Origin: Actinoplanes lutulentus
GTDB taxonomy: Bacteria; Actinomycetota; Actinomycetes; Mycobacteriales; Micromonosporaceae
Assembly (NCBI RefSeq): GCF_003259845.1
Contig: NZ_QLMJ01000019.1
Span: 165,865 to 229,864, forward strand
Reading direction: 5' to 3'
Length of the DNA stretch: 64,000 nt
The translations under genes were made by a program, and so were the position numbers. Numbering within the stretch: position 1 is the stretch's first letter; every line of letters begins with the position of its first letter. Under the pieces are notes generated by a model. The model did not search any database, was not told the DNA's origin, and was given only the letters and a program-made list of their open reading frames with translations. Of the stretch, positions 1 to 7,709 are shown in pieces.

Positions 1-1
1 C

Positions 2-604
2 GAGTCGTGGCGATGGTCATGGATCACCGCTCGCGCTCGGGCGCCGCTGTTCGGCTCCCTCTTCGCCTTACAGGTCCCCCTCGTGCTCCTCGCCGACCTG
101 CCCGCCGGGCGTCAGGTCGCGGCGATGGCGCTTCCGGCTCTGACGTTGATCAACGGCGTCGGCCGGACCCCGGCACTCCTGGCCCACCGGCCACGGTTCA
201 ACGAGGGCATCATCAGGACGGCGCGACGGATCGTCCCGACGTCGGTGCTGGTCGCGGTCCTCGGCGGCGGCAGCATGGGCCTGCTGTCGGGTCCCGCGAG
301 CGGTCTGCTGTTCAGCATCACGATGGTTCCGCTGCTCGCGATGTTCGTCGGCTATCCCGTGGTCCAGCACTACCTGCTCAGGGCGCTCCTGGCCCGGCGC
401 CAGGCCCTCCCGTTCCGCCTGGAAGCGTTCCTGGAGGCCTGCGCGACCGCCAACCTGCTCAGATTCACCGGCGATGGATACACCTTCGTCCACCCGCTGC
501 TGCAGGACCATCTCACGCCGGATTCGGCACCAGCAGCTCCCGGCTCACCTCGGACAGATTTTTTACGCCCGTCAGCGCCATCGTCAGATCCAGCTCGGCG
601 ATGA
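2..604 (+). CDS. C-terminal part of a membrane STAND/NACHT-type protein (partial)
   Basis: The reading frame is open from the window edge, so the N-terminus lies outside. The visible 200 residues contain several hydrophobic segments (around positions 40-58 and 95-140 of the fragment) followed by a short tail with RFTGDGYTFVHPLLQDHL. That tail is the winged-helix-like ending seen in actinobacterial NACHT NTPases that carry membrane helices (family knowledge). After it come about 45 low-complexity residues that overlap the 3' end of the convergent oxidase gene by 92 bp. The family normally stops soon after the QDHL-like motif, so the natural stop may have been lost. The NTPase domain itself is not in view, so the call is tentative. 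Confidence 0.5.
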   Translation, partial: ESWRWSWITARARAPLFGSLFALQVPLVLLADLPAGRQVAAMALPALTLINGVGRTPALLAHRPRFNEGIIRTARRIVPTSVLVAVLGGGSMGLLSGPASGLLFSITMVPLLAMFVGYPVVQHYLLRALLARRQALPFRLEAFLEACATANLLRFTGDGYTFVHPLLQDHLTPDSAPAAPGSPRTDFLRPSAPSSDPARR

Positions 605-1781
605 CGTTCGCGATGACCTCCTCGATGCCTCGCTGACCGGCGATCGCCAGCCCGTACATGTACGGCCTCCCCAGCAGCACCGCGTCCGCGCCGAGCGCGA
701 CCGCCACGAACACGTCAGCGCCGGTGCGAATCCCACTGTCCATCAAAATCTTGGGTACGGGACCAACCGCGTCCCGAATCCGAACCAGCGCGTCCAGAGA
801 GGCGATGGCGTTGTCGACCTGGCGGCCGCCGTGGTTGGAGACGACGATCGCGTCGATGCCCTCGTCGAAGGCCCGCTTGGCGTCGTCGGGGTGCAGAATG
901 CCCTTCAGCACGATCGGCAGGCGGGTCCGTTCCCGGAGCGTGGCGATGTGATCCCAGCTCAGCCGCGGGTTGGAGTAGATGTCGAGGAACGTCTCGACGG
1001 ACGCGCGGGGCTTCGGCGATCGGAGGTTGGCCCAGAATCGGCCGGGGTGGTTCCGGGTGATTTCGATCAGTGCCTGGATAGCTTTTATCGTCACTTCAGT
1101 TTTGCCGGATTTGTTCGGCTTGCGGGAGGCGACCAGCTCCTGGAAGCGCGGATCCGACGTGTACTGCGCGATCCCCAGACCTTTCGCGAACGGCAGCGAA
1201 CCCAGGTTCAGATCCTGCGGCCGCCACCCCAGCACTGTCGTGTCCAGCGTGACCACCAACGCACCGGCGTCGATCGCCTCGGCACGGTGGATCAGGCTGT
1301 CCACCAGCGCTTCGTCCGTACTCCAGTAAAGCTGGACCCACCGCGGCGCCGCGCCCATCGCGGCCGCGGTCTCCTCCATGGCCGTGCCGCCCTGGTTGGT
1401 GAAGATGTAGGGCACGCCGGCCGCGGCAGCGGCCCGTGCCGTGTGCAGGTCGGCGTCCGCGGCGATGAGCTGCCCGGCACCCACCGGCGCGAGCAGCACC
1501 GGAGCGGTCAGACGCGTGCCGAGCAGGTCCTGCCCCAGGTCGCGTTCCGCCACGTCGCGCAGCATCCGCGGCACGATCGCCCACCGGTCGAACGCCGCCC
1601 GGTTGGCGCGCATCGTGCGCCCCTCACCGGCCCCGCCCGCGACATAGGCCCACCCGGTGGTGCTGCTGGCCTTTTTCGCCCGGCGCTCCAGCTCTGCGAA
1701 ATCGGTAGGAACCGCCGGCCGCCGCCCGAGCACACCGGCCCGATAGATCGCGTTCTGCCGCCGCCGCCCAGCACCCTCCAT
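513..1781 (-). CDS. Lactate 2-monooxygenase-type FMN-dependent alpha-hydroxy-acid oxidase
   Basis: This 422-residue protein is a full-length member of the FMN alpha-hydroxy-acid oxidase family. The TIM-barrel signature SNHGGRQ places the catalytic histidine at residue 317 and its arginine at 320. The segment LGWRPQDLNLGSLPFAKG followed by GIAQYTSDPRF matches the long loop typical of lactate 2-monooxygenase, which converts L-lactate and oxygen to acetate, CO2 and water. Other 2-hydroxy acids are possible substrates. The ATG at 1781 is preceded by a purine-rich AGGGGG about 7 bases upstream. The gene is cytoplasmic and leads a minus-strand set of small-molecule catabolic enzymes, although gaps separate them and a single operon is not proven. 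Confidence 0.85.
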   Translation of the reverse strand: MEGAGRRRQNAIYRAGVLGRRPAVPTDFAELERRAKKASSTTGWAYVAGGAGEGRTMRANRAAFDRWAIVPRMLRDVAERDLGQDLLGTRLTAPVLLAPVGAGQLIAADADLHTARAAAAAGVPYIFTNQGGTAMEETAAAMGAAPRWVQLYWSTDEALVDSLIHRAEAIDAGALVVTLDTTVLGWRPQDLNLGSLPFAKGLGIAQYTSDPRFQELVASRKPNKSGKTEVTIKAIQALIEITRNHPGRFWANLRSPKPRASVETFLDIYSNPRLSWDHIATLRERTRLPIVLKGILHPDDAKRAFDEGIDAIVVSNHGGRQVDNAIASLDALVRIRDAVGPVPKILMDSGIRTGADVFVAVALGADAVLLGRPYMYGLAIAGQRGIEEVIANVIAELDLTMALTGVKNLSEVSRELLVPNPA

Positions 1782-1805
1782 GGAACGCCCCCTCGCGCGA
1801 AAAGC

Positions 1806-2459
1806 TCACCTTAGGCGGATCGAGACCTCCACGACGACATCCTTCAGCTCGGGTTTGCGGGCCGGCACTCGCACGAAGAAGCTCCGCGCCTGGCCCTCAC
1901 GCAGCGTCAACATCCAGCGGCCGTCGGAACTCTGGTCGGCGTATCCGGTCAGCGCCTCCGGCACGGGCACCGGCATTCCGGACTGCCGGCAGCGCTCCTG
2001 GACCGCCCGCACGGCGAGATCCATGGCGACGTCCTGCGTCACCGGCCGCGGGGGCGGCTGCCGGAACCAGCTCAGAACACGTTTCAGCCCGTCGTAACCG
2101 GCGTTCCCGACGATTCCCGAGGCCAGCGTGAGAGCGACCCACTCCACGGTCTCCGGCGGGATGGCACCCGTCGGGGCTTGGTACGGCGGGGCCCAGGGCG
2201 GCACCGGCAGCGGGGCCGCCGGCGCTGGTGGTGGGGGCTGCTCGTCCCGAATCATGATCCGCAAAATGCTGGGAAGCCGACTCGCGTCCGGAAGGTCGAG
2301 CCCGTCGGCCCAGCGGCGCACGTCCGCCACGGTGACGCCGGCTTCCGCACAGAAGCGGTCCAGGTCGGCGGCGTCCGCGAGCAACTCGCCCGCGCGTAAC
2401 CGGAACACCGCGTTGGTGTCCCATCCCATCCGCTCAGCAGCGTCCGATCTCATCGACAA
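1806..2459 (-). CDS. Hypothetical protein with proline-rich linker
   Basis: I do not recognise this 217-residue protein. The first 70 residues look helical and resemble a small effector-associated-type domain (FCAEAGVTVADVRRWADGLD). A proline-rich linker at about 74-100 follows, then a helical segment with a GNAGYDGLKRVLSWF stretch at about 118-132, and a beta-rich C-terminal domain ending VEVSIRLR. There is no signal peptide. The helix-linker-beta layout suggests an adaptor or scaffold rather than an enzyme, but that is inference. It lies between the oxidase gene and the PLP enzyme on the same strand, with 24 and 75 bp gaps. Confidence 0.6.
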   Translation of the reverse strand: MSMRSDAAERMGWDTNAVFRLRAGELLADAADLDRFCAEAGVTVADVRRWADGLDLPDASRLPSILRIMIRDEQPPPPAPAAPLPVPPWAPPYQAPTGAIPPETVEWVALTLASGIVGNAGYDGLKRVLSWFRQPPPRPVTQDVAMDLAVRAVQERCRQSGMPVPVPEALTGYADQSSDGRWMLTLREGQARSFFVRVPARKPELKDVVVEVSIRLR

Positions 2460-2534
2460 GCATCGTAGTCAGCCCTGGCGAGGCCGGCGTGGCCTGACGT
2501 CAAATCGCCCCCACCGGCAGATCCCCGGACGCCG

Positions 2535-3416
2535 TCATCCGACGATCACCGCCGGGTCGGCCGCGAACAGGCCGGGCAGGCCTCCGGTGTGCAGGAAGAC
2601 CACGCGGCTTCCCGGTTCGGCGGCAGCTGCCAGGCCGGCCATCGCCCGGCCGGTGTAGGTCGGGTCGAGGAACAACCCCTCCTTCGCGGCGGCCAGCCTC
2701 AGCGCGGCCCGCACCTGATCAGTGACGGTGGCGTACCCGGCGCCCACCTGCCCACGGTCGATCAACAGCTCGCCGGTGTCGTCCGGCAGCAGCGCCCGTA
2801 CGGTGGCGTCCGGATCCGCGACCGCACCCACGTCGACACCACGTACCCGGGCCGCCCCGAGTCCCGCGACCAGCCCGGCCATCGTCGCGCCGGACCCGAC
2901 GGCGACGACCACGTGATCGAAGGAGGCCTGCTCGGTGAGTTCGCGGGCGCATTCGACATAGGCCCGGACCGCCGTCCGCGACGAGCCGCCGAACGGAATC
3001 AGGAACGCCCCCGGCCGCGCCGCGACCTGCTCGGCGGCGACCTCGCCGGGCGTGCGGTCACCGGACCAGACGACTTCCGCGCCGACGAGTTCGTCGAGAA
3101 GAAGGTTCCCGGCTGTCCGAGCCGGTGCCGACCCCGCCAGGACGAGCACGCACGGCAACCCGAGACGCGCGGCGGCAGCAGCGGTGGCTCGCGCGTGATT
3201 GGACTGCGGCGCACCCGTGGTGACCAGCGCCGTCGCACCGGCCGCCAGCGCTTCCGCACAGGTGAACCGCAGCTTGCGCGCCTTGTTACCACCACCGCCG
3301 AGCCCGATCAGATCGTCCCGCTTGATCCACAACTGCCCGAGCCCGAGCGCGTCAGCCAGACGAGGCGCACTCTCCAGCGGCGTCGGAAACGTCCCCAGTG
3401 CAAGAGGCTCCACCAC
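2535..3416 (-). CDS. PLP-dependent D-cysteine desulfhydrase / ACC deaminase family protein
   Basis: This 293-residue fold-type II PLP enzyme starts with the family segment KRDDLIGLGGGGNKARKL; the lysine in GGNKARK (about residue 45) is the predicted Schiff-base lysine. The next conserved block, TGAPQSNHARATAAAA, supplies the catalytic serine region. Late glycine-rich VGSGATMAGLVAGLG binds the PLP phosphate. Family members cleave D-cysteine to pyruvate, H2S and ammonia or open 1-aminocyclopropane-1-carboxylate; the sequence alone does not separate these. It starts with GTG codons and has no clear Shine-Dalgarno sequence. About 100 bp separate it from the ThDP enzyme upstream on the same strand. 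Confidence 0.8.
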   Translation of the reverse strand: MVEPLALGTFPTPLESAPRLADALGLGQLWIKRDDLIGLGGGGNKARKLRFTCAEALAAGATALVTTGAPQSNHARATAAAAARLGLPCVLVLAGSAPARTAGNLLLDELVGAEVVWSGDRTPGEVAAEQVAARPGAFLIPFGGSSRTAVRAYVECARELTEQASFDHVVVAVGSGATMAGLVAGLGAARVRGVDVGAVADPDATVRALLPDDTGELLIDRGQVGAGYATVTDQVRAALRLAAAKEGLFLDPTYTGRAMAGLAAAAEPGSRVVFLHTGGLPGLFAADPAVIVG

Positions 3417-3518
3417 ACCCAGAACCCTATCCGCGAGCCCAGCCCCACATCAGCGCGCCTGCCCAACGTCCGGACGACTCGACCCGCGCGATCGTGGAGC
3501 CCGCGGCGGACACCCGGG

Positions 3519-5219
3519 TCAGTGACCTCGGAAGGCTTCCTCCAGCCACCAGGACGGGCGGCCGGCGGCGATCTTGGCGTCCACGACCATGGGCACCTCC
3601 CGGGGACCGGACAACCAATCACGAACAAGATCAAGATCAGAGGCCTTGTGTACGGTGACCGCCTGGCACCCATGGCCCCGGGCGATCGCGGCCAGATCCG
3701 TCTCCGGGAAGACCACCGTGTCGAGGGGGTGGCCGCCCGGGCCGAAGTGGTGGACCTCAGCGCCGTACGCCTCGTCGTTGTAGACCACGATCAGCATGCC
3801 CAGGCCGAGCCGGCGGATCGTGTCGAGTTCGGCGATGCCCATCAGGAAGCCGCCGTCGCCGCACGCCGCCACGGGCAGCCGGTCCGGGCGGGCCAGGGCC
3901 GCGCCCAGCGCCGTCGCCAGGCCGAGACCGATCGACTGAAATGCTTGGGTGAAGCAGAACCCGCGGTGATCCGGAACGGACAGGAACATCGACGGGTACC
4001 CCATGAAGTTGCCCGAGTCGACGGCCACCACGCGCTCGGCGGGGAGCAGGTCGTCGAGGGCGATGCTGAGGGTTCGCGGATCGATGTGCGTCTCATCGCC
4101 GTCGTCGGTGAACGGTACGTCGCGCCATCGGCCGGTTTCGCTGAGCTTCGTGCGTACCGAAGGGGTCCGGAAACCGGAAGTGGCGCGCGGGAGCGCGGCG
4201 GTGAGCGCAACGGCGCTGAGCCTCGCGTCGCCGACAATGCCCAGGTCGACAGGGCGATGGGCACCCAGAGCGGAGGGGTCGATGTCGATCTGGGCGACGG
4301 TGGTGGCGGCGCTGATCAGCTTGTTGTGGCGGGTGGTCCACATGTTCAGGGTGGCGCCCCAGGCGACGATCACGTCGGCGGAGGAGATCAGTTCGGCGGC
4401 CAGGGGTGTGGCGAAACCTCCGGATACGTCCAGGTTCCAGGGGTTGCCGGCGAACAGCCCTTTCGCCACCGCCGACGTAGCCAGCAGCGCACCGCACCGC
4501 TCGGCCAGATCCTCGATCGCGGCGCGGGCGTGCAGCGCTCCCCTGCCGGCGATGAAAATCGGTCGTTGCGCGGTGGTGAGCAGGTCCGCCAGGGCCGCGA
4601 TCGCCTCATCGGAAGCCCGCGGCGGCAGGGTCGCGGGCGCGGATATATCGAATGTAATGGATGCAACGGGTGCGGCCTGGACGTCCAGGGGGAGGTTGAG
4701 GACCACGGTCCGGCGTTCGGTCACGGCGAGGTGCCACGCGCGGACCGTGTCGGCGACCGCTGTCGCCGGGCTGTGCACGCGCGCGCTCGCCGCGCCCACC
4801 GCGTGCGCGAGCGCGTCCTGATCGACGCGGAAATTCGAGAGCGGTGCGCTCGCCGCCGGCTCGGCGGCGAGGACGATCATCGGGGTACGGCTCTTCGCCG
4901 CCTCCGCGATCCCGGTCATGGCATTGGTGAGGCCGCAGCCCTGGTGCACCGAGACGATCGCCGGGCGCCCGGTGAGCCGGGTGTACGCGTCGGCGGCCGT
5001 CGCGGCACCGCCCTCATGCCGGGTAGCGACGAAGCGGGCACCGTTCGCCACCAGGGCGTTCGTCACGTGGAAGTTCCCGCTGCCGACCACCCCGAAGACG
5101 TGATCGGCGCCGAGCCCCGCAAGAGTCGCACCGACGACGTCCGCAACGGTGTCGCCTTTGATCCCGGCGGCGCTGTCGGGGATCTCGCCGGCGCTTGTTC
5201 CGACGTTGCTGGTGGTCAT
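3519..5219 (-). CDS. Thiamine diphosphate-dependent acetolactate synthase-like enzyme
   Basis: A complete 566-residue ThDP enzyme of the POX/acetolactate synthase fold. The N-terminal Pyr domain (about 20-185) has the activating glutamate in FVATRHEGGAATAADAYTR. A central domain runs to about 340. The C-terminal PP domain has the ThDP motif beginning GDGGFLMGIAEL and ending VVYNDEAYG, with Asn-Asp in place of the usual Asn-Asn. The reaction is a decarboxylation or carboligation of a 2-oxo acid; the substrate is unknown. It is unlikely to be the housekeeping acetolactate synthase because there is no small subunit gene and the upstream partner is a cyclase-family hydrolase. Its ATG overlaps that gene's stop in ATGA, so the two are translationally coupled. 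Confidence 0.8.
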   Translation of the reverse strand: MTTSNVGTSAGEIPDSAAGIKGDTVADVVGATLAGLGADHVFGVVGSGNFHVTNALVANGARFVATRHEGGAATAADAYTRLTGRPAIVSVHQGCGLTNAMTGIAEAAKSRTPMIVLAAEPAASAPLSNFRVDQDALAHAVGAASARVHSPATAVADTVRAWHLAVTERRTVVLNLPLDVQAAPVASITFDISAPATLPPRASDEAIAALADLLTTAQRPIFIAGRGALHARAAIEDLAERCGALLATSAVAKGLFAGNPWNLDVSGGFATPLAAELISSADVIVAWGATLNMWTTRHNKLISAATTVAQIDIDPSALGAHRPVDLGIVGDARLSAVALTAALPRATSGFRTPSVRTKLSETGRWRDVPFTDDGDETHIDPRTLSIALDDLLPAERVVAVDSGNFMGYPSMFLSVPDHRGFCFTQAFQSIGLGLATALGAALARPDRLPVAACGDGGFLMGIAELDTIRRLGLGMLIVVYNDEAYGAEVHHFGPGGHPLDTVVFPETDLAAIARGHGCQAVTVHKASDLDLVRDWLSGPREVPMVVDAKIAAGRPSWWLEEAFRGH

Positions 5220-5989
5220 TTTTCGATGAGGGCCAGGACTCGGACCGGGCTGCCGGAGCCGCCGACGATTGGCAGCGGCGGGGCGATCACGACGGCGCCG
5301 GTCGGGGGCAGCCGGTCGAGGTTGCGCAGCTGGGTGAGGCCGTATTTACCGGCGCCGAGAAGGTACGCATGACACGGGAACGCCGGGTCGAACGAGTGCG
5401 CGGCCCCGGCGTCGGTGCCGACCGTCTCCACGCCGATGCCGATGATCGGGGCTTCCTCGGCCAGCCATTTCGCGCACTCCACCGAGACGCCGGGGGTGTG
5501 CGGGCCGGTCTCGTTCGCGTTGAGGAACGCCTCCTGGTCGCCTGAACGCGCGTCCCAGCCGGTACGCAGCAGCAGCCAGCCGCCGACGGGAAGCGGACCG
5601 TGCTCCCCTTCCCAGGCCCGAACATGCTCGACTTCCAGCAAAAAATCCGGATTTTTCGTGGCTTCTTGTGAAACGTCGATCACCGCGGCAGGAGCGATCA
5701 GCCGCTGCGCCGGAACCTGCGAGACGTCCTCGCCGTCGCGGCCGGTCGCCCAGTGCACCGGCGCGTCGAAGTGGGTGCCGGTGTGCTCGCCGGTGTGGAT
5801 GTCGTTCCAGTACCAGCCGGGCCCCCGGTCGTCGTAACGGCTGATCTCCTCCAGCCGGAACGGAATCGTGTTGGCGAACGGCGGCGGCAACTGAAGGATC
5901 GGCGTACCGGACGAGAGCGGCGCGGTGAGGTCGACGACCTCGATCGAACCGCCGCTGATTCCGGAGACGAGGCTGTGCAGGATGCTCAT
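5216..5989 (-). CDS. Cyclase-family (kynurenine formamidase-like) metal hydrolase
   Basis: The 257-residue protein carries the metal-binding signature of the cyclase/kynurenine formamidase family, HTGEHTGTHFDAPVHW, at about residue 65. Later conserved blocks are GWLLLRTGWDAR and a late GIGVETVGTDAG. Family members hydrolyse cyclic amides, isatin or N-formylkynurenine using Mn or Zn. I chose ATG 5989 because GGAG lies six bases upstream; a GTG at 6001 is also in frame. Its stop overlaps the ThDP enzyme start by 4 bp. The pairing suggests a two-step breakdown of a ring-opened keto acid, but the substrate cannot be read from sequence. Confidence 0.8.
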   Translation of the reverse strand: MSILHSLVSGISGGSIEVVDLTAPLSSGTPILQLPPPFANTIPFRLEEISRYDDRGPGWYWNDIHTGEHTGTHFDAPVHWATGRDGEDVSQVPAQRLIAPAAVIDVSQEATKNPDFLLEVEHVRAWEGEHGPLPVGGWLLLRTGWDARSGDQEAFLNANETGPHTPGVSVECAKWLAEEAPIIGIGVETVGTDAGAAHSFDPAFPCHAYLLGAGKYGLTQLRNLDRLPPTGAVVIAPPLPIVGGSGSPVRVLALIEK

Positions 5990-6059
5990 GTGGATCTCCA
6001 CAACGCGAGGCCGGGGGCGACCTCCTGGACTGTAGTGGGTGGATCAGGCACATGGCAGC

Positions 6060-6090
6060 ACGGCCGCGCGCCCGCCGGGCACGCGGCCGT
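6060..6090 (-). terminator. GC-rich hairpin after the lipase gene
   Basis: Perfect 9-bp arms (ACGGCCGCG and CGCGGCCGT) enclose a 13-base GC-rich loop. The hairpin starts 11 bases past the stop codon of the minus-strand lipase gene. There is no T-run, as is common for actinobacterial terminators. Confidence 0.55.
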
Positions 6091-6101
6091 ACCGAAGTGG
6101 A

Positions 6102-6767
6102 TCAGGTCGCCAGGAAGGACCTGATCTGGGTGAGCGTTCCGGTGTCGGTCAGGAACCCGAGGTGCGTCTGGCAGACCACGTAATTGTTCGTGGCGCCGCT
6201 GAGCGTGGTGCTGGTGTACGGAACGATGACGCCGTCACACGGTGAGTACCAGGTTCCGTACCTGGTGCTGCCCGGGGTTTCGTCGCCGCTGCTCAGCGTG
6301 TTGATGAACGACGAGCCGGGGTACATCTGCTGGCACGTGACGTAGATCAGGCAGGCGCCCGCAGCCGTGGTGCCGTGGTTGGCGCCGGCGATCGACGCGA
6401 GGTGCCGGACGTACTGGTTGCCGCCCAGCTGCTTGAGGTACCACTGGCTGACCAGGCCACCCATCGAGTGGTTGACGATGTCGACCTGTGCCGCGCCGGT
6501 GCGCGCCCGAACCTGGCTGACGTACGTGGCCAGGCCCTGAGCGTTGGTGATGTTGTTGCCGTACGAGTTGTACTCGTACGCGAACAGCTCGCTGCTCGCG
6601 TACCCGCCGGCCCGGAACACCGAGATGGCGGTGGTCCAGTTCGAGGCGCTACCGGTGTAACCGTGCACGAAGACCACCGGAGTGCCGGGGGCGGCGGTCG
6701 CGGGCAGGGCCGGGCTGAGCGCGAGCGCGGCCAGCACGGCGGTGAGGAGGACGACGAGACGACGCAT
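6102..6767 (-). CDS. Secreted class 2 lipase / triacylglycerol lipase
   Basis: The 221-residue protein starts with a classical signal peptide (MRRLVVLLTAVLAALALS, cleavage near ATAAPG at 26) and has the alpha/beta-hydrolase core. VVFVHGYTGSASNW supplies the oxyanion region, NHSMGG the nucleophilic serine, SPCDGV the likely acid residue and CQTHLGF the catalytic histidine. Paired cysteines suggest disulfides in an extracellular enzyme. Size and motif order fit the lipase class 2 family that hydrolyses short to medium acyl esters. An excellent Shine-Dalgarno GGAGG sits just before the ATG. The gene stands alone between the cyclase gene and the repeat array. Confidence 0.85.
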   Translation of the reverse strand: MRRLVVLLTAVLAALALSPALPATAAPGTPVVFVHGYTGSASNWTTAISVFRAGGYASSELFAYEYNSYGNNITNAQGLATYVSQVRARTGAAQVDIVNHSMGGLVSQWYLKQLGGNQYVRHLASIAGANHGTTAAGACLIYVTCQQMYPGSSFINTLSSGDETPGSTRYGTWYSPCDGVIVPYTSTTLSGATNNYVVCQTHLGFLTDTGTLTQIRSFLAT

Positions 6768-7709
6768 GAAACCTCCAGGTAGTTCGGGGTCTCTGCATCG
6801 TCAGTGCAACAAACTCGAAACACATCGGCAAAATCGCCAGCCCCAACCAGCACAAGCCGCACCCCCGAACAACAGCCCACCAGGAACAGCGACCCAAGAA
6901 CACGCAGCCCAGGGGCGAGTGTGTCGACTTCAGGTTCACTACGCCCCCCAACTCGACACGCACGCGGCGGCTCGCGTGTTCCGTGTCGATTTCGGGCCCG
7001 ATACGCACCCCAACTCGACACGCACCCTGCGAACCGCCTGCCCGTGTCGGCTTTGGGTTCGATACGCGCCTCAACTCGACACGCACCGGGCCGGGATGCT
7101 CGCGGCGCCGCGTTGTGCCGGCTGCGGCCGCCGAGGATCATCAGGGCGACGTCGACGATCACGGTGGCCGAGAGTTCTGCGGTCGTCCACGAGTGCGGCG
7201 GCCAGCGAGTAACCGGCGGCGGCCGCTGACCGGATCGCCCGGTGCCGATCGGCTCACCTCGGCCGTCTCGGTGACCTCTTCGGCCAGCCTCATAGAAGTC
7301 CGATGACCTATCTGAGTTACGGCTCGCCTCAGCAGCCGGCTCACTCCAGCGGCCGCCTCGCTCCAGCAAACAGGGCCGGTCCGCCCGGCGAAGCCAACGG
7401 CATCACGCCGCGAGCGCCCTGCCCGGTGCGTGTCGAGTTGCGGCGCAAACCGAACCCCAAATCGACACGGAACACGCGAACCGCCGGGTGCGTGTCGAGT
7501 TTGGGGGCGTAGTGAACCCGAAGTCGACACACCCGCCCTGGGCTGTGCGATCTTGGGCCGCTGTTCCCGTCTGGGTGTGGTTGGGGGACCACTATCGCCA
7601 CGGGAGAGCCCCAGCAGAGAACCGATCAAGACCTAGCGTCCGCGGCTTGCGCTTGCGGCTGCATTTGTGGCGCCGCGACTGCCACGAGGACGAGCCGGGG
7701 TGGGGTTTC
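6768..7709. repeat. Non-coding locus 1: inverted array of five 39-bp palindromic units
   Basis: This 942-bp gap holds no credible gene. Five units of exactly 39 bp lie at 6921-6959, 6983-7021, 7044-7082, 7430-7468 and 7492-7530. Each begins GTGTCGAGTT and ends near AAGTCGACAC, or the reverse. The first three point one way and the last two the other. Spacers between neighbours are 22-23 bp and resemble each other (GCAC...CGCGTGTTCC). Unit 1 with its outer flank (from about 6864) matches the reverse complement of unit 5 with its flank (to about 7587), so the whole is a large imperfect inverted repeat with a unique centre at about 7113-7400. The 61-62 bp period is not a multiple of three, which argues against coding. 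A single GATGACCTATCTGAG arm at 7302-7326 belongs to a second family found again at 22954 and 42307. Confidence 0.85.
7302..7326 (-). repeat. Single arm of the GTAGCTCAG inverted-repeat family
   Basis: The reverse complement reads CGAGCCGTAACTCAGATAGG then TCATC. It matches, with few changes, the arms of the long palindromes at 22954-23015 and 42371-42423. Only one arm is present here, inside the unique centre of the 39-bp array. Confidence 0.6.

Noticed and set aside
2589..5372. Very long plus-strand open frame opposite the PLP, ThDP and cyclase genes
   Set aside because: It is antisense to three strongly supported enzyme genes, rich in Arg/Gly/Asp, and has no recognisable domain. High GC creates such frames.
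6921..7082. CRISPR-like array (39-bp repeats with 22-23 bp spacers)
   Set aside because: The spacers resemble each other, the repeats vary in the middle, the orientation flips, and no cas gene is present. It is a palindrome array.
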